Part shown: piece by piece, positions 27,607 to 35,580 of the stretch
Layout of the letters: the number at the start of each line of letters is the position of its first letter
Position numbering within the stretch: position 1 is the first letter of the stretch
From: Leisingera sp. ANG-M7
Lineage (GTDB): Bacteria > Pseudomonadota > Alphaproteobacteria > Rhodobacterales > Rhodobacteraceae
Direction: 5' to 3'
Assembly: GCF_000813965.1 (NCBI RefSeq)
Contig: NZ_JWLI01000004.1
Span: 145,048 to 209,047, forward strand
DNA length: 64,000 nt
Notes under the pieces: model-generated
Told to the model about the DNA's origin: nothing
Seen by the model: the letters and a program-made list of their open reading frames with translations, nothing else
Database searches by the model: none
Program-made: the position numbers and the translations under genes

Positions 27607-27641
27607 TGTAAGCGCTTGCATTATTGATGTAAGCGCTTACA
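27607..27641. promoter_or_regulatory. Pair of LacI-type operators in front of the DHPS operon
   Basis: TGTAAGCGCTTGCA (27607-27620) and the perfect palindrome TGTAAGCGCTTACA (27628-27641) are spaced 21 bp apart. The GCGC core is classical for LacI/GalR proteins. They lie between the divergent regulator and the TRAP operon. Confidence 0.85.
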
Positions 27642-27674
27642 AATGGGGTTGGGATAACAAACCGGGAACTTGCG

Positions 27675-27860
27675 ATGTTTCTCTGGGCTGCTGCTGCCGT
27701 CTTTGCCGTGTTCTTTGCCAATGTCGCCATGGGCGCCTTTGGCGGCGGCGGCTTCCTGGGCGATGTCGGAGAGATGCTGGTTCTGTTTGCCGCCTCTGTC
27801 CTGTTCGTGGCGGCCATTCTCAAACGCGAAGCTGACCATAAGAACAACAACGGCAGCTGA
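27675..27860 (+). CDS. Small membrane protein at the head of the DHPS operon
   Basis: The protein has 61 residues with two predicted membrane helices (about residues 3-20 and 32-47), a Gly-rich turn (GAFGGGGFLGD) between them and a charged C-terminus (KREADHKNNN). AACTTGCG precedes the ATG. It lies between the operator pair and the TRAP binding-protein gene, 23 bp upstream of the latter, so it is the first gene of the operon. I do not recognise a family. A role as an accessory subunit or assembly factor of the TRAP transporter is a guess from position. Confidence 0.7.
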   Translation: MFLWAAAAVFAVFFANVAMGAFGGGGFLGDVGEMLVLFAASVLFVAAILKREADHKNNNGS

Positions 27861-27883
27861 CGGATTTTCAAGGGAGGAAGACA

Positions 27884-29029
27884 ATGACGAATGGCAAGGA
27901 TGGCCTCAAATCTGCTGAGCGCCGCAATTTTCTGAAACTGGCCTCGACCGGCTCTTTCACTGCGGCGCTGGTGGCTGGTGCGGGCGGGGTGCTTTGGTCG
28001 TCCGAAGCCGCCGCGCAAACTGCCAAAGAAGAGAAGGAGCGCGAACGTGCAGCGGAGCATATCATGACCGTTGCCACGGCCTATGTGCTGGGCGCGTCGC
28101 GCAGCTATCCGATCATGCAGTTGGATCTCAAGGAGAATATCCAGAATGCCACCAACGGCAAGATCTATGTCAAACTGGCCCCCGGCGGACAGCTGGGTGC
28201 GGGCGGAGCACTGGTGCAAAAGGTGCAGGGCGGAACCATCCAGGCAGCGCAGCATTCGCTGTCGAATTTTGCCCCCTTCGCCTCCACTGTTGACTTGATC
28301 AACATGCCCTACCTCTGCGGCTCGAACCAGCGTTTCACCAATCTGGTAACCTCCGATTTCTGGAACGCCGAAGTGCACCCCAAAGTGGAGGCCGCCGGCT
28401 TCAAGGCGCTGTTCTATGTCAATATCGACCCCCGCGTCGTGGCGGTGCGCAAGGGCGGCAACGCGGTGATGTCGCCGGGCGACATGTCCGGTGTGAAATT
28501 CCGGGTGCCGGGATCCAAGATGCTGCAGCAGTATTACCGCATGGTCGGTGCCAACCCGACGCCGGTGGCCTGGGGCGAGACGCCCTCCGCCATCAAGCAG
28601 GGGGTGGCCGATGCGCTCGATCCGTCGGTCGGAGCTCTGTATGTCTTTGGCTTCAAGGACATTCTGAGCCATGTGACCTTTACCCAGGCGGTGCCGGACA
28701 GCCAAGTCTATTCCTGCAATCTGGAATGGTTCAACTCACTGCCTGCCGACGTGCAGGACGGCGTGATGTGGGGCTCGGAAATGACCGCGCATCAGAACCT
28801 CTCAAAAGTGCCCTCGGCTCGCGCATATGCGATGGCGGAACTGACCAAGGCCGGTGTCGAATTCCATACCCTCAGCGACGATCAGCTGGGCGAGTGGCAA
28901 GAGGCCGGCGGCTATCAGCGCAGCGAGTGGGATTCCTTCAAGACCGAGCTGGCTGGATCGATGGAGAGCTTCGCCAAGCTGGAAGAGGCCTCAGGCACCC
29001 AAGGCAAATACTACGTCCACGACGCCTGA
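27884..29029 (+). CDS. TRAP transporter substrate-binding protein (DctP), likely DHPS-binding
   Basis: The protein has 381 residues. The N-terminus carries ERRNFLKLAS and a hydrophobic stretch ending EAAAQ, a twin-arginine signal. The DctP fold is seen in GSKMLQQYYRMVGANPTPVAWGE and IKQGVADALDPSV. An Arg in VKFRVPG would bind the acidic group of the ligand, which is carboxylate in most family members and plausibly sulfonate here. It lies directly upstream of DctQ and DctM subunits and the DHPS catabolic genes, so 2,3-dihydroxypropane-1-sulfonate is the likely ligand. Confidence 0.9.
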   Translation: MTNGKDGLKSAERRNFLKLASTGSFTAALVAGAGGVLWSSEAAAQTAKEEKERERAAEHIMTVATAYVLGASRSYPIMQLDLKENIQNATNGKIYVKLAPGGQLGAGGALVQKVQGGTIQAAQHSLSNFAPFASTVDLINMPYLCGSNQRFTNLVTSDFWNAEVHPKVEAAGFKALFYVNIDPRVVAVRKGGNAVMSPGDMSGVKFRVPGSKMLQQYYRMVGANPTPVAWGETPSAIKQGVADALDPSVGALYVFGFKDILSHVTFTQAVPDSQVYSCNLEWFNSLPADVQDGVMWGSEMTAHQNLSKVPSARAYAMAELTKAGVEFHTLSDDQLGEWQEAGGYQRSEWDSFKTELAGSMESFAKLEEASGTQGKYYVHDA

Positions 29030-29132
29030 GCCTAATAGGGCGGGAGCGCCTTCATCCGGCCCCCGCATTTTTCAACAGCCGCCTTCGCAACAGCCCGCCG
29101 GGCTGGCTGCGGGGTGTGCCTGAACCCCGGGA

Positions 29133-29651
29133 ATGGCAATGCACATCCTGCGAAACATCGACAAGAACGCAGAACGCTGGCTGCTCCTGGTGTTCTATGT
29201 GATGCTGGTCATCACCATGGCGATCGAGGTGATCCGGCGCGAGCTGTTTGCCTTTTCCTCGATCTGGGGCGAGGAGATCGTCCGCTATTCCTTTATCTAT
29301 CTGGCCTGGATAGGCGCCGCCGCGGCGGTCAAGGAGCGCGCCCATATCCGCATCGACGTGATCCTGCATTACCTTGGGCCCCGGCCCAAGGCGCTGATCT
29401 ACATCTTCGGCGATCTGGTGATGTTCATCGTAGCCTTGGTGGCGCTTTACTGGTCGTTCGAAACCGTGCTGGTTTCGGCCAAGTTCGGATCGGTCAGCCA
29501 CGGGCTGCGCATCTCGATGGTCTGGTTCCTGATGGCGGTGCCCGCGGGCTTTGCCCTGATGATCTGGCGCCTGCTGCAATCCTTCCTGCGCGATTACCGC
29601 AGCCTTCGCGACGGCACGCCCGTCTTTGAAGGCGACAAGCTGTTTGATTGA
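29133..29651 (+). CDS. TRAP transporter small membrane subunit (DctQ)
   Basis: The protein has 172 residues with four predicted membrane helices. The DctQ signature region is RRELFAFSSIWGEEIVRYSF and the following AHIRIDVI. ATG 29133 and ATG 29139 are both possible starts. It forms the membrane complex with DctM encoded 13 bp downstream. The 103-bp gap after DctP contains GC-rich inverted repeats that may lower expression of the membrane subunits relative to the binding protein. Confidence 0.93.
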   Translation: MAMHILRNIDKNAERWLLLVFYVMLVITMAIEVIRRELFAFSSIWGEEIVRYSFIYLAWIGAAAAVKERAHIRIDVILHYLGPRPKALIYIFGDLVMFIVALVALYWSFETVLVSAKFGSVSHGLRISMVWFLMAVPAGFALMIWRLLQSFLRDYRSLRDGTPVFEGDKLFD

Positions 29652-29664
29652 GAGGCCTAAAGCG

Positions 29665-30993
29665 ATGCTGTGGAATTCACTCAATCAAACGGTCGAACTG
29701 GGCTGGGACTTCTACCTGCCGGTGATCATGTTCGTGGCGCTGATTGCACTGGCGGTGCCGGTCTGGGCCGCCATCGGCGCGGCGGCGATCACAATGCTGG
29801 TGATGTCCGGCGACCTGCCGCTCAGCGCCATCGGCGAAAGCCTGTTCACCGGCATTGATGCTTTTGCGTTGACCGCGGTGCCCTTGTTCATCCTGACCGG
29901 CGACGTCCTGGTGCGCACCGGCCTCAGCAAGAAATTCCTGGATGTGGCCGAGGCGCTGACCTGCTGGACACGCGGTGGCTTCGGTTCCGCCACGGTGCTG
30001 GTCTGCGGCATGTTCGCGGCGATCTCCGGCTCTGACGCCGCCGGCGCTGCGGCCGTCGGGCGGATGACCATCGCGCGGCTTGTCGAAAGCGGCTACCCGC
30101 GGCCCTATGCCTGTGCGCTGGTGGCGGCGGGCGCCTGCACCGGCATCCTGATCCCGCCCTCCATCGCCTATATCATCATCGGCCTGGTGCTGGGTATTTC
30201 CGCCTCCACCCTGTTTCTGGCGGCGCTGATCCCGGGTCTTGCGATCCTGGTGTCGATCCTGATCACCAACATCATCATGAACCGCCTTTATACCTATGAG
30301 ACCGGCGGCAACATGGGGCTGGGCGAGTGGCTGGGCAACCTGGGCCATGCGCTGAAATCCGGCTGGTATGCCTTCATCGTGCCAGGCATCATTTTCTACG
30401 GCATCTTCTCAGGCCGCCTGACCCCGACCGAGGCCGGCGCCACCGCCGTGGTCGTGACCATCCTCATGGGCTTCCTGCTCGGCACCCTGAAACTGTCGGA
30501 TTTCCCGGCGATGCTGGTCAGCTCCGCCAAGGTGAACGGAGTGATCCTGCCGATCATCGCCTTCTCCGCCCCGCTGGCCGAGGCGCTGGCCATCATGGGC
30601 GTGCCGCAGGGGTTCGTGACCGCGGTGACCGGTCTGACCGATGATCCCTCAGTGCTGATCCTGCTGATGATCTGCATCCTCATCGCCGCGGGCTGCGTGA
30701 TGGAGACCACCCCCAACATCGTGATCCTGGCGCCGATCCTGAAGCCGCTTGCGGACAACATCGGCATGAACGAAATCCAGTTCTGCATCATGATGATCAC
30801 CGCCTTGGGGGTGGGCTTCATCACCCCGCCGCTGGGCCTGAACCTGTTCGTTGTCTCCGGCATCACCGGCGAATCCATCCTCAAGATCGCCGCCCGCGCC
30901 GTGCCCTTCGTGCTGACGATGCTGATCGTGGTGCTGTTGATCGCCTATTTCCCGCCGATCTCGACCACGCTGCTTCCTGATATCTACAAGTAG
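29665..30993 (+). CDS. TRAP transporter large permease subunit (DctM)
   Basis: The protein has 442 residues with about 12 membrane segments. It starts at ATG 29665, 13 bp after DctQ. The family motifs GSDAAGAAAVG, ACTGILIPPSIAYIIIG and the late TPPLGLNLFVV are present. It is the sodium-coupled transport subunit of the TRAP importer. The start of hpsN follows 12 bp later, which supports one transcript for uptake and catabolism. Confidence 0.95.
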   Translation: MLWNSLNQTVELGWDFYLPVIMFVALIALAVPVWAAIGAAAITMLVMSGDLPLSAIGESLFTGIDAFALTAVPLFILTGDVLVRTGLSKKFLDVAEALTCWTRGGFGSATVLVCGMFAAISGSDAAGAAAVGRMTIARLVESGYPRPYACALVAAGACTGILIPPSIAYIIIGLVLGISASTLFLAALIPGLAILVSILITNIIMNRLYTYETGGNMGLGEWLGNLGHALKSGWYAFIVPGIIFYGIFSGRLTPTEAGATAVVVTILMGFLLGTLKLSDFPAMLVSSAKVNGVILPIIAFSAPLAEALAIMGVPQGFVTAVTGLTDDPSVLILLMICILIAAGCVMETTPNIVILAPILKPLADNIGMNEIQFCIMMITALGVGFITPPLGLNLFVVSGITGESILKIAARAVPFVLTMLIVVLLIAYFPPISTTLLPDIYK

Positions 30994-31005
30994 GATCCCC
31001 TGGAA

Positions 31006-32313
31006 ATGACCCGTGAATACCTGAAAAAAGCCGACTTAACCCCCAAGTCGGATGCCCCCGAGACCCATAAAATCGTGCAGGGCATCCTGGACGACATCGA
31101 AGCCGGCGGCGACGCCAAGGCGCTGGAGTATGCGGCCAAATTCGACCAGTACGAGGGCAACGTGCTGCTGACAGCCGAGGAGATCGAGGCGGCCTGCGCA
31201 CTGGTCCCGGAGAAACTGAAGGCCGACATCCGCTTCTCGCACGACAATGTGCGCCGTTTTGCCGAACTGCAAAAAGGCACGATGCAGGACGTGGAAACCG
31301 AAATCTCTCCCGGTTTTGTCACCGGGCAGAAGGTGATCCCGGTGGATGCGGCAGGCTGCTATGTGCCGGGCGGCCGCTACAGCCATATCGCCAGCGCTAT
31401 CATGACCGTGACCACCGCCAAGGTGGCCGGCTGCAAGCACATCACCGCCTGCTCGCCGCCGCGCCCGGGTGTGGGCGTGGCTCCGGCAATCGTCTATGCG
31501 GCCCATATCTGCGGCGCCGACAAAATCATGGCCATGGGCGGTGTGCAGGGGGTTGCTGCGATGACCTTTGGCCTCTTTGGGTTGCCCAAGGCCAACATCC
31601 TGGTCGGTCCCGGAAACCAGTTTGTCGCCGAAGCAAAACGGATCCTGTTCGGCCGTGTCGGCATTGATATGATCGCAGGCCCCACCGACAGTCTGATCCT
31701 GGCTGATGGCACGGCAGATGCTCATATTGTTGCTACTGATCTGGTGAGCCAGGCAGAACATGGCTACAACTCCCCGGTATGGCTGGTGACCGATGACCGC
31801 ACGCTGGCGGAAGAGGTGATGCGGCTGGTGCCCGGCTACATCGATGACCTGCCGGAGGTGAACCGCGAAAACGCCACCGCCGCATGGCGCGACTATGCCG
31901 AGGTGATCCTGTGCGCCGACCGCAAGGACATGGCGGCCTGTTCCGACGAATACGCGCCGGAGCATCTGACGGTGCAAGCCGCGGATCTGGACTGGTGGCT
32001 GCAACGGCTCACCTGCTACGGATCGCTGTTCCTGGGCGAGGAGACCACGGTCTCTTACGGTGACAAGGCAGCGGGCACCAACCACGTGCTGCCGACCTCG
32101 CGCGCGGCCAGCTATACCGGCGGGCTGTCTGTCCACAAATACATGAAGATCGTCACCTGGCAGCGCGCCACCCGCGAAGGCTCCAAACCGGTGGCAGAGG
32201 CCACGGCGCGGATCGCCCGGTTGGAGGGGATGGAGGGCCACGCCCGTGCCGCCGACGTGCGGCTGGCCAAGTATTTCCCGGACGAAACCTTTGACCTGAC
32301 TGCCAATGGCTGA
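31006..32313 (+). CDS. hpsN: Sulfopropanediol 3-dehydrogenase
   Basis: The protein has 435 residues of the histidinol dehydrogenase family. HisD-type features are VPGGRYSHIASAIMT, GGVQGVAAMTFG, DMIAGPTDS and SQAEHGYNSPVWL, with zinc-binding Gln and His conserved. It is not in a his operon. HpsN oxidises (R)-DHPS to (R)-sulfolactate with NAD+ in two steps. The identification rests on the surrounding hpsO, hpsP, comDE and slcD genes as well as on the family. It overlaps hpsO by 8 bp. Confidence 0.92.
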   Translation: MTREYLKKADLTPKSDAPETHKIVQGILDDIEAGGDAKALEYAAKFDQYEGNVLLTAEEIEAACALVPEKLKADIRFSHDNVRRFAELQKGTMQDVETEISPGFVTGQKVIPVDAAGCYVPGGRYSHIASAIMTVTTAKVAGCKHITACSPPRPGVGVAPAIVYAAHICGADKIMAMGGVQGVAAMTFGLFGLPKANILVGPGNQFVAEAKRILFGRVGIDMIAGPTDSLILADGTADAHIVATDLVSQAEHGYNSPVWLVTDDRTLAEEVMRLVPGYIDDLPEVNRENATAAWRDYAEVILCADRKDMAACSDEYAPEHLTVQAADLDWWLQRLTCYGSLFLGEETTVSYGDKAAGTNHVLPTSRAASYTGGLSVHKYMKIVTWQRATREGSKPVAEATARIARLEGMEGHARAADVRLAKYFPDETFDLTANG

Positions 32314-33067
32314 CCCGCGCGCCCTGTTCGATCTGACAGGCCGGACCGCCTGCATCACCGGCGCCAGCTCCGGCCTGGGGCGGCGGGCGGCCCTCACGCT
32401 GGCCGCCGCCGGGGCGCAGGTGGTCACAGTGGCCCGCCGGGCGGAGGCGCTGGAAAGCCTCTGTGCCGAGATCGGCGCGACGGCGGCTTATGCGGTCGCG
32501 GATGTGGCGGACCGCAGCGCGCTGGAGGCGCTGCGGGACACCGTCACGGCCCCCTTCGGCGCGCCGGACATCCTGATCCACGCAGCCGGCGTCAACACGC
32601 GGCAACCCGCAGATGTAGTGACGGCAAAGGGCTGGGATCAGACTCTGGCGCTGAACCTGTCGGCGCCCTTCTTTCTCAGCCAGGCGTTTGTGCCTGCGAT
32701 GAGGGACCGGGGCTGGGGGCGGATCGTCAACTTTGCCTCGCTCCAGACCACCCGCGCCTTTCCCGGCGGCATCGCCTATGGCGCCAGCAAGGGCGGGATC
32801 GGCCAGCTGACCCGTGCCATGGCAGAGGCCTGGTCGCACCATGGCATCACCGCCAACGCGATCGGGCCGGGGTTCTTCCCGACCGAGCTGACCCAGGCGG
32901 TATTCGAGGATGACACCCGCGCCGCCCGCAACGCGGCGCAAACCTGCATCGGCCGCAACGGCCGGCTGGAGGATCTCGACGGGCCGCTTCTGTTTCTGTG
33001 TTCGGAGGCCTCAGCCTATGTCACCGGGCAAATCCTGATGGTTGACGGGGGGTTCACAGCGAAATGA
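32306..33067 (+). CDS. hpsO: Short-chain dehydrogenase, DHPS 2-dehydrogenase type
   Basis: The protein has 253 residues of the classical SDR family. The nucleotide motif is TGASSGLGR (residues 15-23), HAAGV replaces NAAG, the catalytic Ser is in VNFASLQTTRAF and the YxxxK motif is YGASK. In known pathways HpsO and HpsP interconvert the two DHPS enantiomers through a shared ketone, so that HpsN can use both. The start overlaps hpsN and the stop overlaps hpsP by 4 bp. Confidence 0.88.
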   Translation: MADPRALFDLTGRTACITGASSGLGRRAALTLAAAGAQVVTVARRAEALESLCAEIGATAAYAVADVADRSALEALRDTVTAPFGAPDILIHAAGVNTRQPADVVTAKGWDQTLALNLSAPFFLSQAFVPAMRDRGWGRIVNFASLQTTRAFPGGIAYGASKGGIGQLTRAMAEAWSHHGITANAIGPGFFPTELTQAVFEDDTRAARNAAQTCIGRNGRLEDLDGPLLFLCSEASAYVTGQILMVDGGFTAK

Positions 33068-34044
33068 AAGCCTTGGTTTATGAAGAGGTTGAGACGCTTG
33101 CGGTCCGCGATGTGCCGATGGCCGTGGGCCAGCCGGGCGAGCATCTGATCCGCATACGCGCCTCCGGCATCTGCGGCTCGGACATGCACGCTTATCTGGG
33201 CCATGATGCCCGCAGGCCCGCGCCACTGATCCTGGGGCATGAGGCTGCGGGGGTGATCGAGGACGGGCCGCAGAAGGGCCGCCACGTCACCATCAACCCG
33301 CTGGTCACCTGCGGCAGCTGCGCCGCCTGCGTATCGGGGCGCGAAAACCTCTGCGCCAGCCGCCAGATCATCTCGATGCCCCCGCGCGAGGGCGCCTTTG
33401 CCCAGTTCGTGGCGATGCCGGAGCGCAACCTTGTAACCGTGCCCGAAGATGTGCCGCTGGCAAAGGCCGCGCTGGCTGAACCGCTGGCAGTGAGCTGGCA
33501 CGCCGCCCGGCTGGCGCTGGAGGCGCTGCACCCGGACACCGAACTCCGCGCGCTGGTGATGGGCGGCGGTGCCATCGGGCTGGCGGCCGCGCTGGCGCTC
33601 AGCGCGATGGGGGTGGAGGACGTCACGATTCAGGAACCCAACGCCGTGCGGCGGGCCTTCCTGACGGACCGCTGCGGCCAGCGAGCCATCGCGGAGTTTC
33701 AGGGCATGATGCCGCTGGTGGTGGACGCCGTCGGATATACCGCCACCCGCGCCGCCGCCTCTGCCGCCGCCGCGCCGGGCGGGGTGATTGCCCATGTCGG
33801 CCTGGGCGAAGACACAGGCGGCCTGGATATCCGCCGCATGACCCTGCAGGAGATCACCTTTGTCGGCACCTACACCTATACCGCGCAGGACTTCCGCGAT
33901 ACGGCACAGGCCATCTTTGACGGACGACTCGGCCCGCTGGACTGGCCCGAAACACGGCCGCTGTCAGACGGTGCGGCTGCCTTCCGCGACCTGCGAAACG
34001 GCGCGGTGGCGGCCCCCAAGATCATCCTCGACCCCTGGGCCTGA
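33064..34044 (+). CDS. hpsP: Zinc-dependent alcohol dehydrogenase, DHPS 2-dehydrogenase type
   Basis: The protein has 326 residues of the MDR superfamily. Catalytic zinc ligands are in SGICGSDMH and GHEAAGVIE, and the structural zinc site is CGSCAACVSGRENLC. The cofactor motif is MGGGAIGLA. It is slightly short for the family. With HpsO it would epimerise DHPS. The following gene starts 30 bp later after AACGGAGAG. Confidence 0.88.
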   Translation: MKALVYEEVETLAVRDVPMAVGQPGEHLIRIRASGICGSDMHAYLGHDARRPAPLILGHEAAGVIEDGPQKGRHVTINPLVTCGSCAACVSGRENLCASRQIISMPPREGAFAQFVAMPERNLVTVPEDVPLAKAALAEPLAVSWHAARLALEALHPDTELRALVMGGGAIGLAAALALSAMGVEDVTIQEPNAVRRAFLTDRCGQRAIAEFQGMMPLVVDAVGYTATRAAASAAAAPGGVIAHVGLGEDTGGLDIRRMTLQEITFVGTYTYTAQDFRDTAQAIFDGRLGPLDWPETRPLSDGAAAFRDLRNGAVAAPKIILDPWA

Positions 34045-34074
34045 GCCCTTGCCCCAAACTAACGGAGAGCAACC

Positions 34075-34485
34075 ATGTATGACAAAATCCTGGTTCCCAT
34101 GGCCCTGGATCACGGGGTGTCCGGAACAACGCTGAAGGCCGCCGCTACCCTGTGCAACCCGGGCGGGCAGATCACCGCCCTGCATGTCTACGAGGCAGTG
34201 CACAGTTCGGTCACCGCCTACCTGGACGAAGACACCGTGCGCGAAGGTTTCGAAAAAGCCCGGCAGGAGCTGGCCAATAAAACCGCAGGCCACGGCAATG
34301 TCACGGCTGAGATCGTCAAGGGCCGGTCCTACCGCGCCATTGTCGAATACGCCGAACAGCACGGCATGGACTGCATCGTCGTCGGCTCCCACAAACCGGG
34401 GCTCAGCGACTTTTTCCTCGGCTCGACTGCCGCCCGCGTGGTCCGCCACGCGCCTTGCGCGGTGCATGTCTGCCGCACCTCCTGA
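34075..34485 (+). CDS. Universal stress protein (UspA family)
   Basis: The protein has 136 residues. The ATP-binding type motif GSHKPGLSDFFLGSTAARVVRHA is present (G-2x-G-9x-G-S/T pattern). It lies inside the hps operon between hpsP and comD. In the ectoine TRAP system TeaABC the Usp protein TeaD binds ATP and modulates transport, so a regulatory role on this TRAP importer is plausible. There is no direct evidence for that here. Confidence 0.9.
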   Translation: MYDKILVPMALDHGVSGTTLKAAATLCNPGGQITALHVYEAVHSSVTAYLDEDTVREGFEKARQELANKTAGHGNVTAEIVKGRSYRAIVEYAEQHGMDCIVVGSHKPGLSDFFLGSTAARVVRHAPCAVHVCRTS

Positions 34486-34522
34486 CCCCGAAACAAGACT
34501 TCCGAAGCAAAGGCAACCGACC

Positions 34523-35029
34523 ATGAATATCGACAAGAGGATCGCTGACGATCTGGCGGCCAACGGCGTCTCCTTCGTCACGACCGTGCCCTGCAAGCAG
34601 CTGGCCGGCGTGATCGAGGAGATCGACCAGCGCGACGACATCTTCCACATCCCCTCCAACAAGGAGGATGAGGGCATGGGGCTCTGCGCCGGCGCCTGGA
34701 TGGGCGGCAAGCGCCCGGCCATCATCATGCAGAACACCGCCATAGGGGTCACCATCAACACGCTGGCGACGCTGATCCAATATTACCGGATGCCGCTGCC
34801 TATGCTGATCTCCTACCGCGGCGAACTGCGCGAGCCAGTGGCCTGCCAGGTGGAGATGGCAGTGCACACCAAGGCGCTGCTGGCCCAGCTCAACATCCCC
34901 ACCTACCACTTCCACTGGCAGAAGGATGTCGAGGAGCTGGACAACATCCTGAAATACACTTTCATGTGCAACAAGCCCGTTGCCATCCTGACCGACGCCA
35001 ACTTCTGGGGAGGCTATGGCGACCAATGA
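34523..35029 (+). CDS. comD: Sulfopyruvate decarboxylase, alpha subunit
   Basis: The protein has 168 residues from ATG 34523 and corresponds to the N-terminal (Pyr) half of TPP enzymes. The active-site Glu lies in IPSNKEDEGMGLCAGA, and QNTAIGVTINTL follows. ComDE converts sulfopyruvate to sulfoacetaldehyde and CO2. The stop overlaps the comE start (ATGA). It was first described in coenzyme M biosynthesis, but in this setting it works in sulfonate breakdown. Confidence 0.92.
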   Translation: MNIDKRIADDLAANGVSFVTTVPCKQLAGVIEEIDQRDDIFHIPSNKEDEGMGLCAGAWMGGKRPAIIMQNTAIGVTINTLATLIQYYRMPLPMLISYRGELREPVACQVEMAVHTKALLAQLNIPTYHFHWQKDVEELDNILKYTFMCNKPVAILTDANFWGGYGDQ

Positions 35030-35580
35030 TCCGTTCCGAAATCCTGAAAGAGATCGCGCCCATCCTGCGCAACGAACTGGTGGTCTGCAACATCGGCATT
35101 CCGTCGCAAGAGCTGCACGCCATCGACGACCAGCCCAGCAATTTTTATATGCTGGGCACCATGGGGCTTGCCTCCTCCATCGGGTTGGGACTGGCGCTGG
35201 CGCAGCCCAAACCGGTGATCGTGATTGACGGTGACGGCTCAATCCTGACCAACCTCGGCACCTTGCCCACCATCGGCAACAACGCGCCCGGCAATTACAT
35301 CCTGATGATCATCGACAACGGCTCCTACGGCTCCACCGGTGATCAGCCGACCTATACCAGTCAGCGCACCGATCTGGCCGCAATGGCCCGCGCCGCCGGC
35401 TGCGCCCGGGTGGTGGAGGTGCAGGACAAGGACACCGGCCCTGCGCTGGAGGAGGCGCTGGCCGGCGGCGAGGCAACGGTTCTGGTGGTCAAATGCGACA
35501 GCGGCAACGCCAAGATGCCAGTTATCACGATGGACCCGGTGGTGATCCGCGACCGCTTCATGAAGGCCGTGGCCGGCTGA
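35026..35580 (+). CDS. comE: Sulfopyruvate decarboxylase, beta subunit
   Basis: The protein has 184 residues, the TPP-binding (PP) half. The GDGS...NN motif is DGDGSILTNLG followed 24 residues later by DNGSYGSTG. It pairs with ComD. The stop overlaps the slcD start. The product sulfoacetaldehyde would go to Xsc, which is not in the window and must be encoded elsewhere for growth on DHPS carbon. Confidence 0.92.
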   Translation: MIRSEILKEIAPILRNELVVCNIGIPSQELHAIDDQPSNFYMLGTMGLASSIGLGLALAQPKPVIVIDGDGSILTNLGTLPTIGNNAPGNYILMIIDNGSYGSTGDQPTYTSQRTDLAAMARAAGCARVVEVQDKDTGPALEEALAGGEATVLVVKCDSGNAKMPVITMDPVVIRDRFMKAVAG

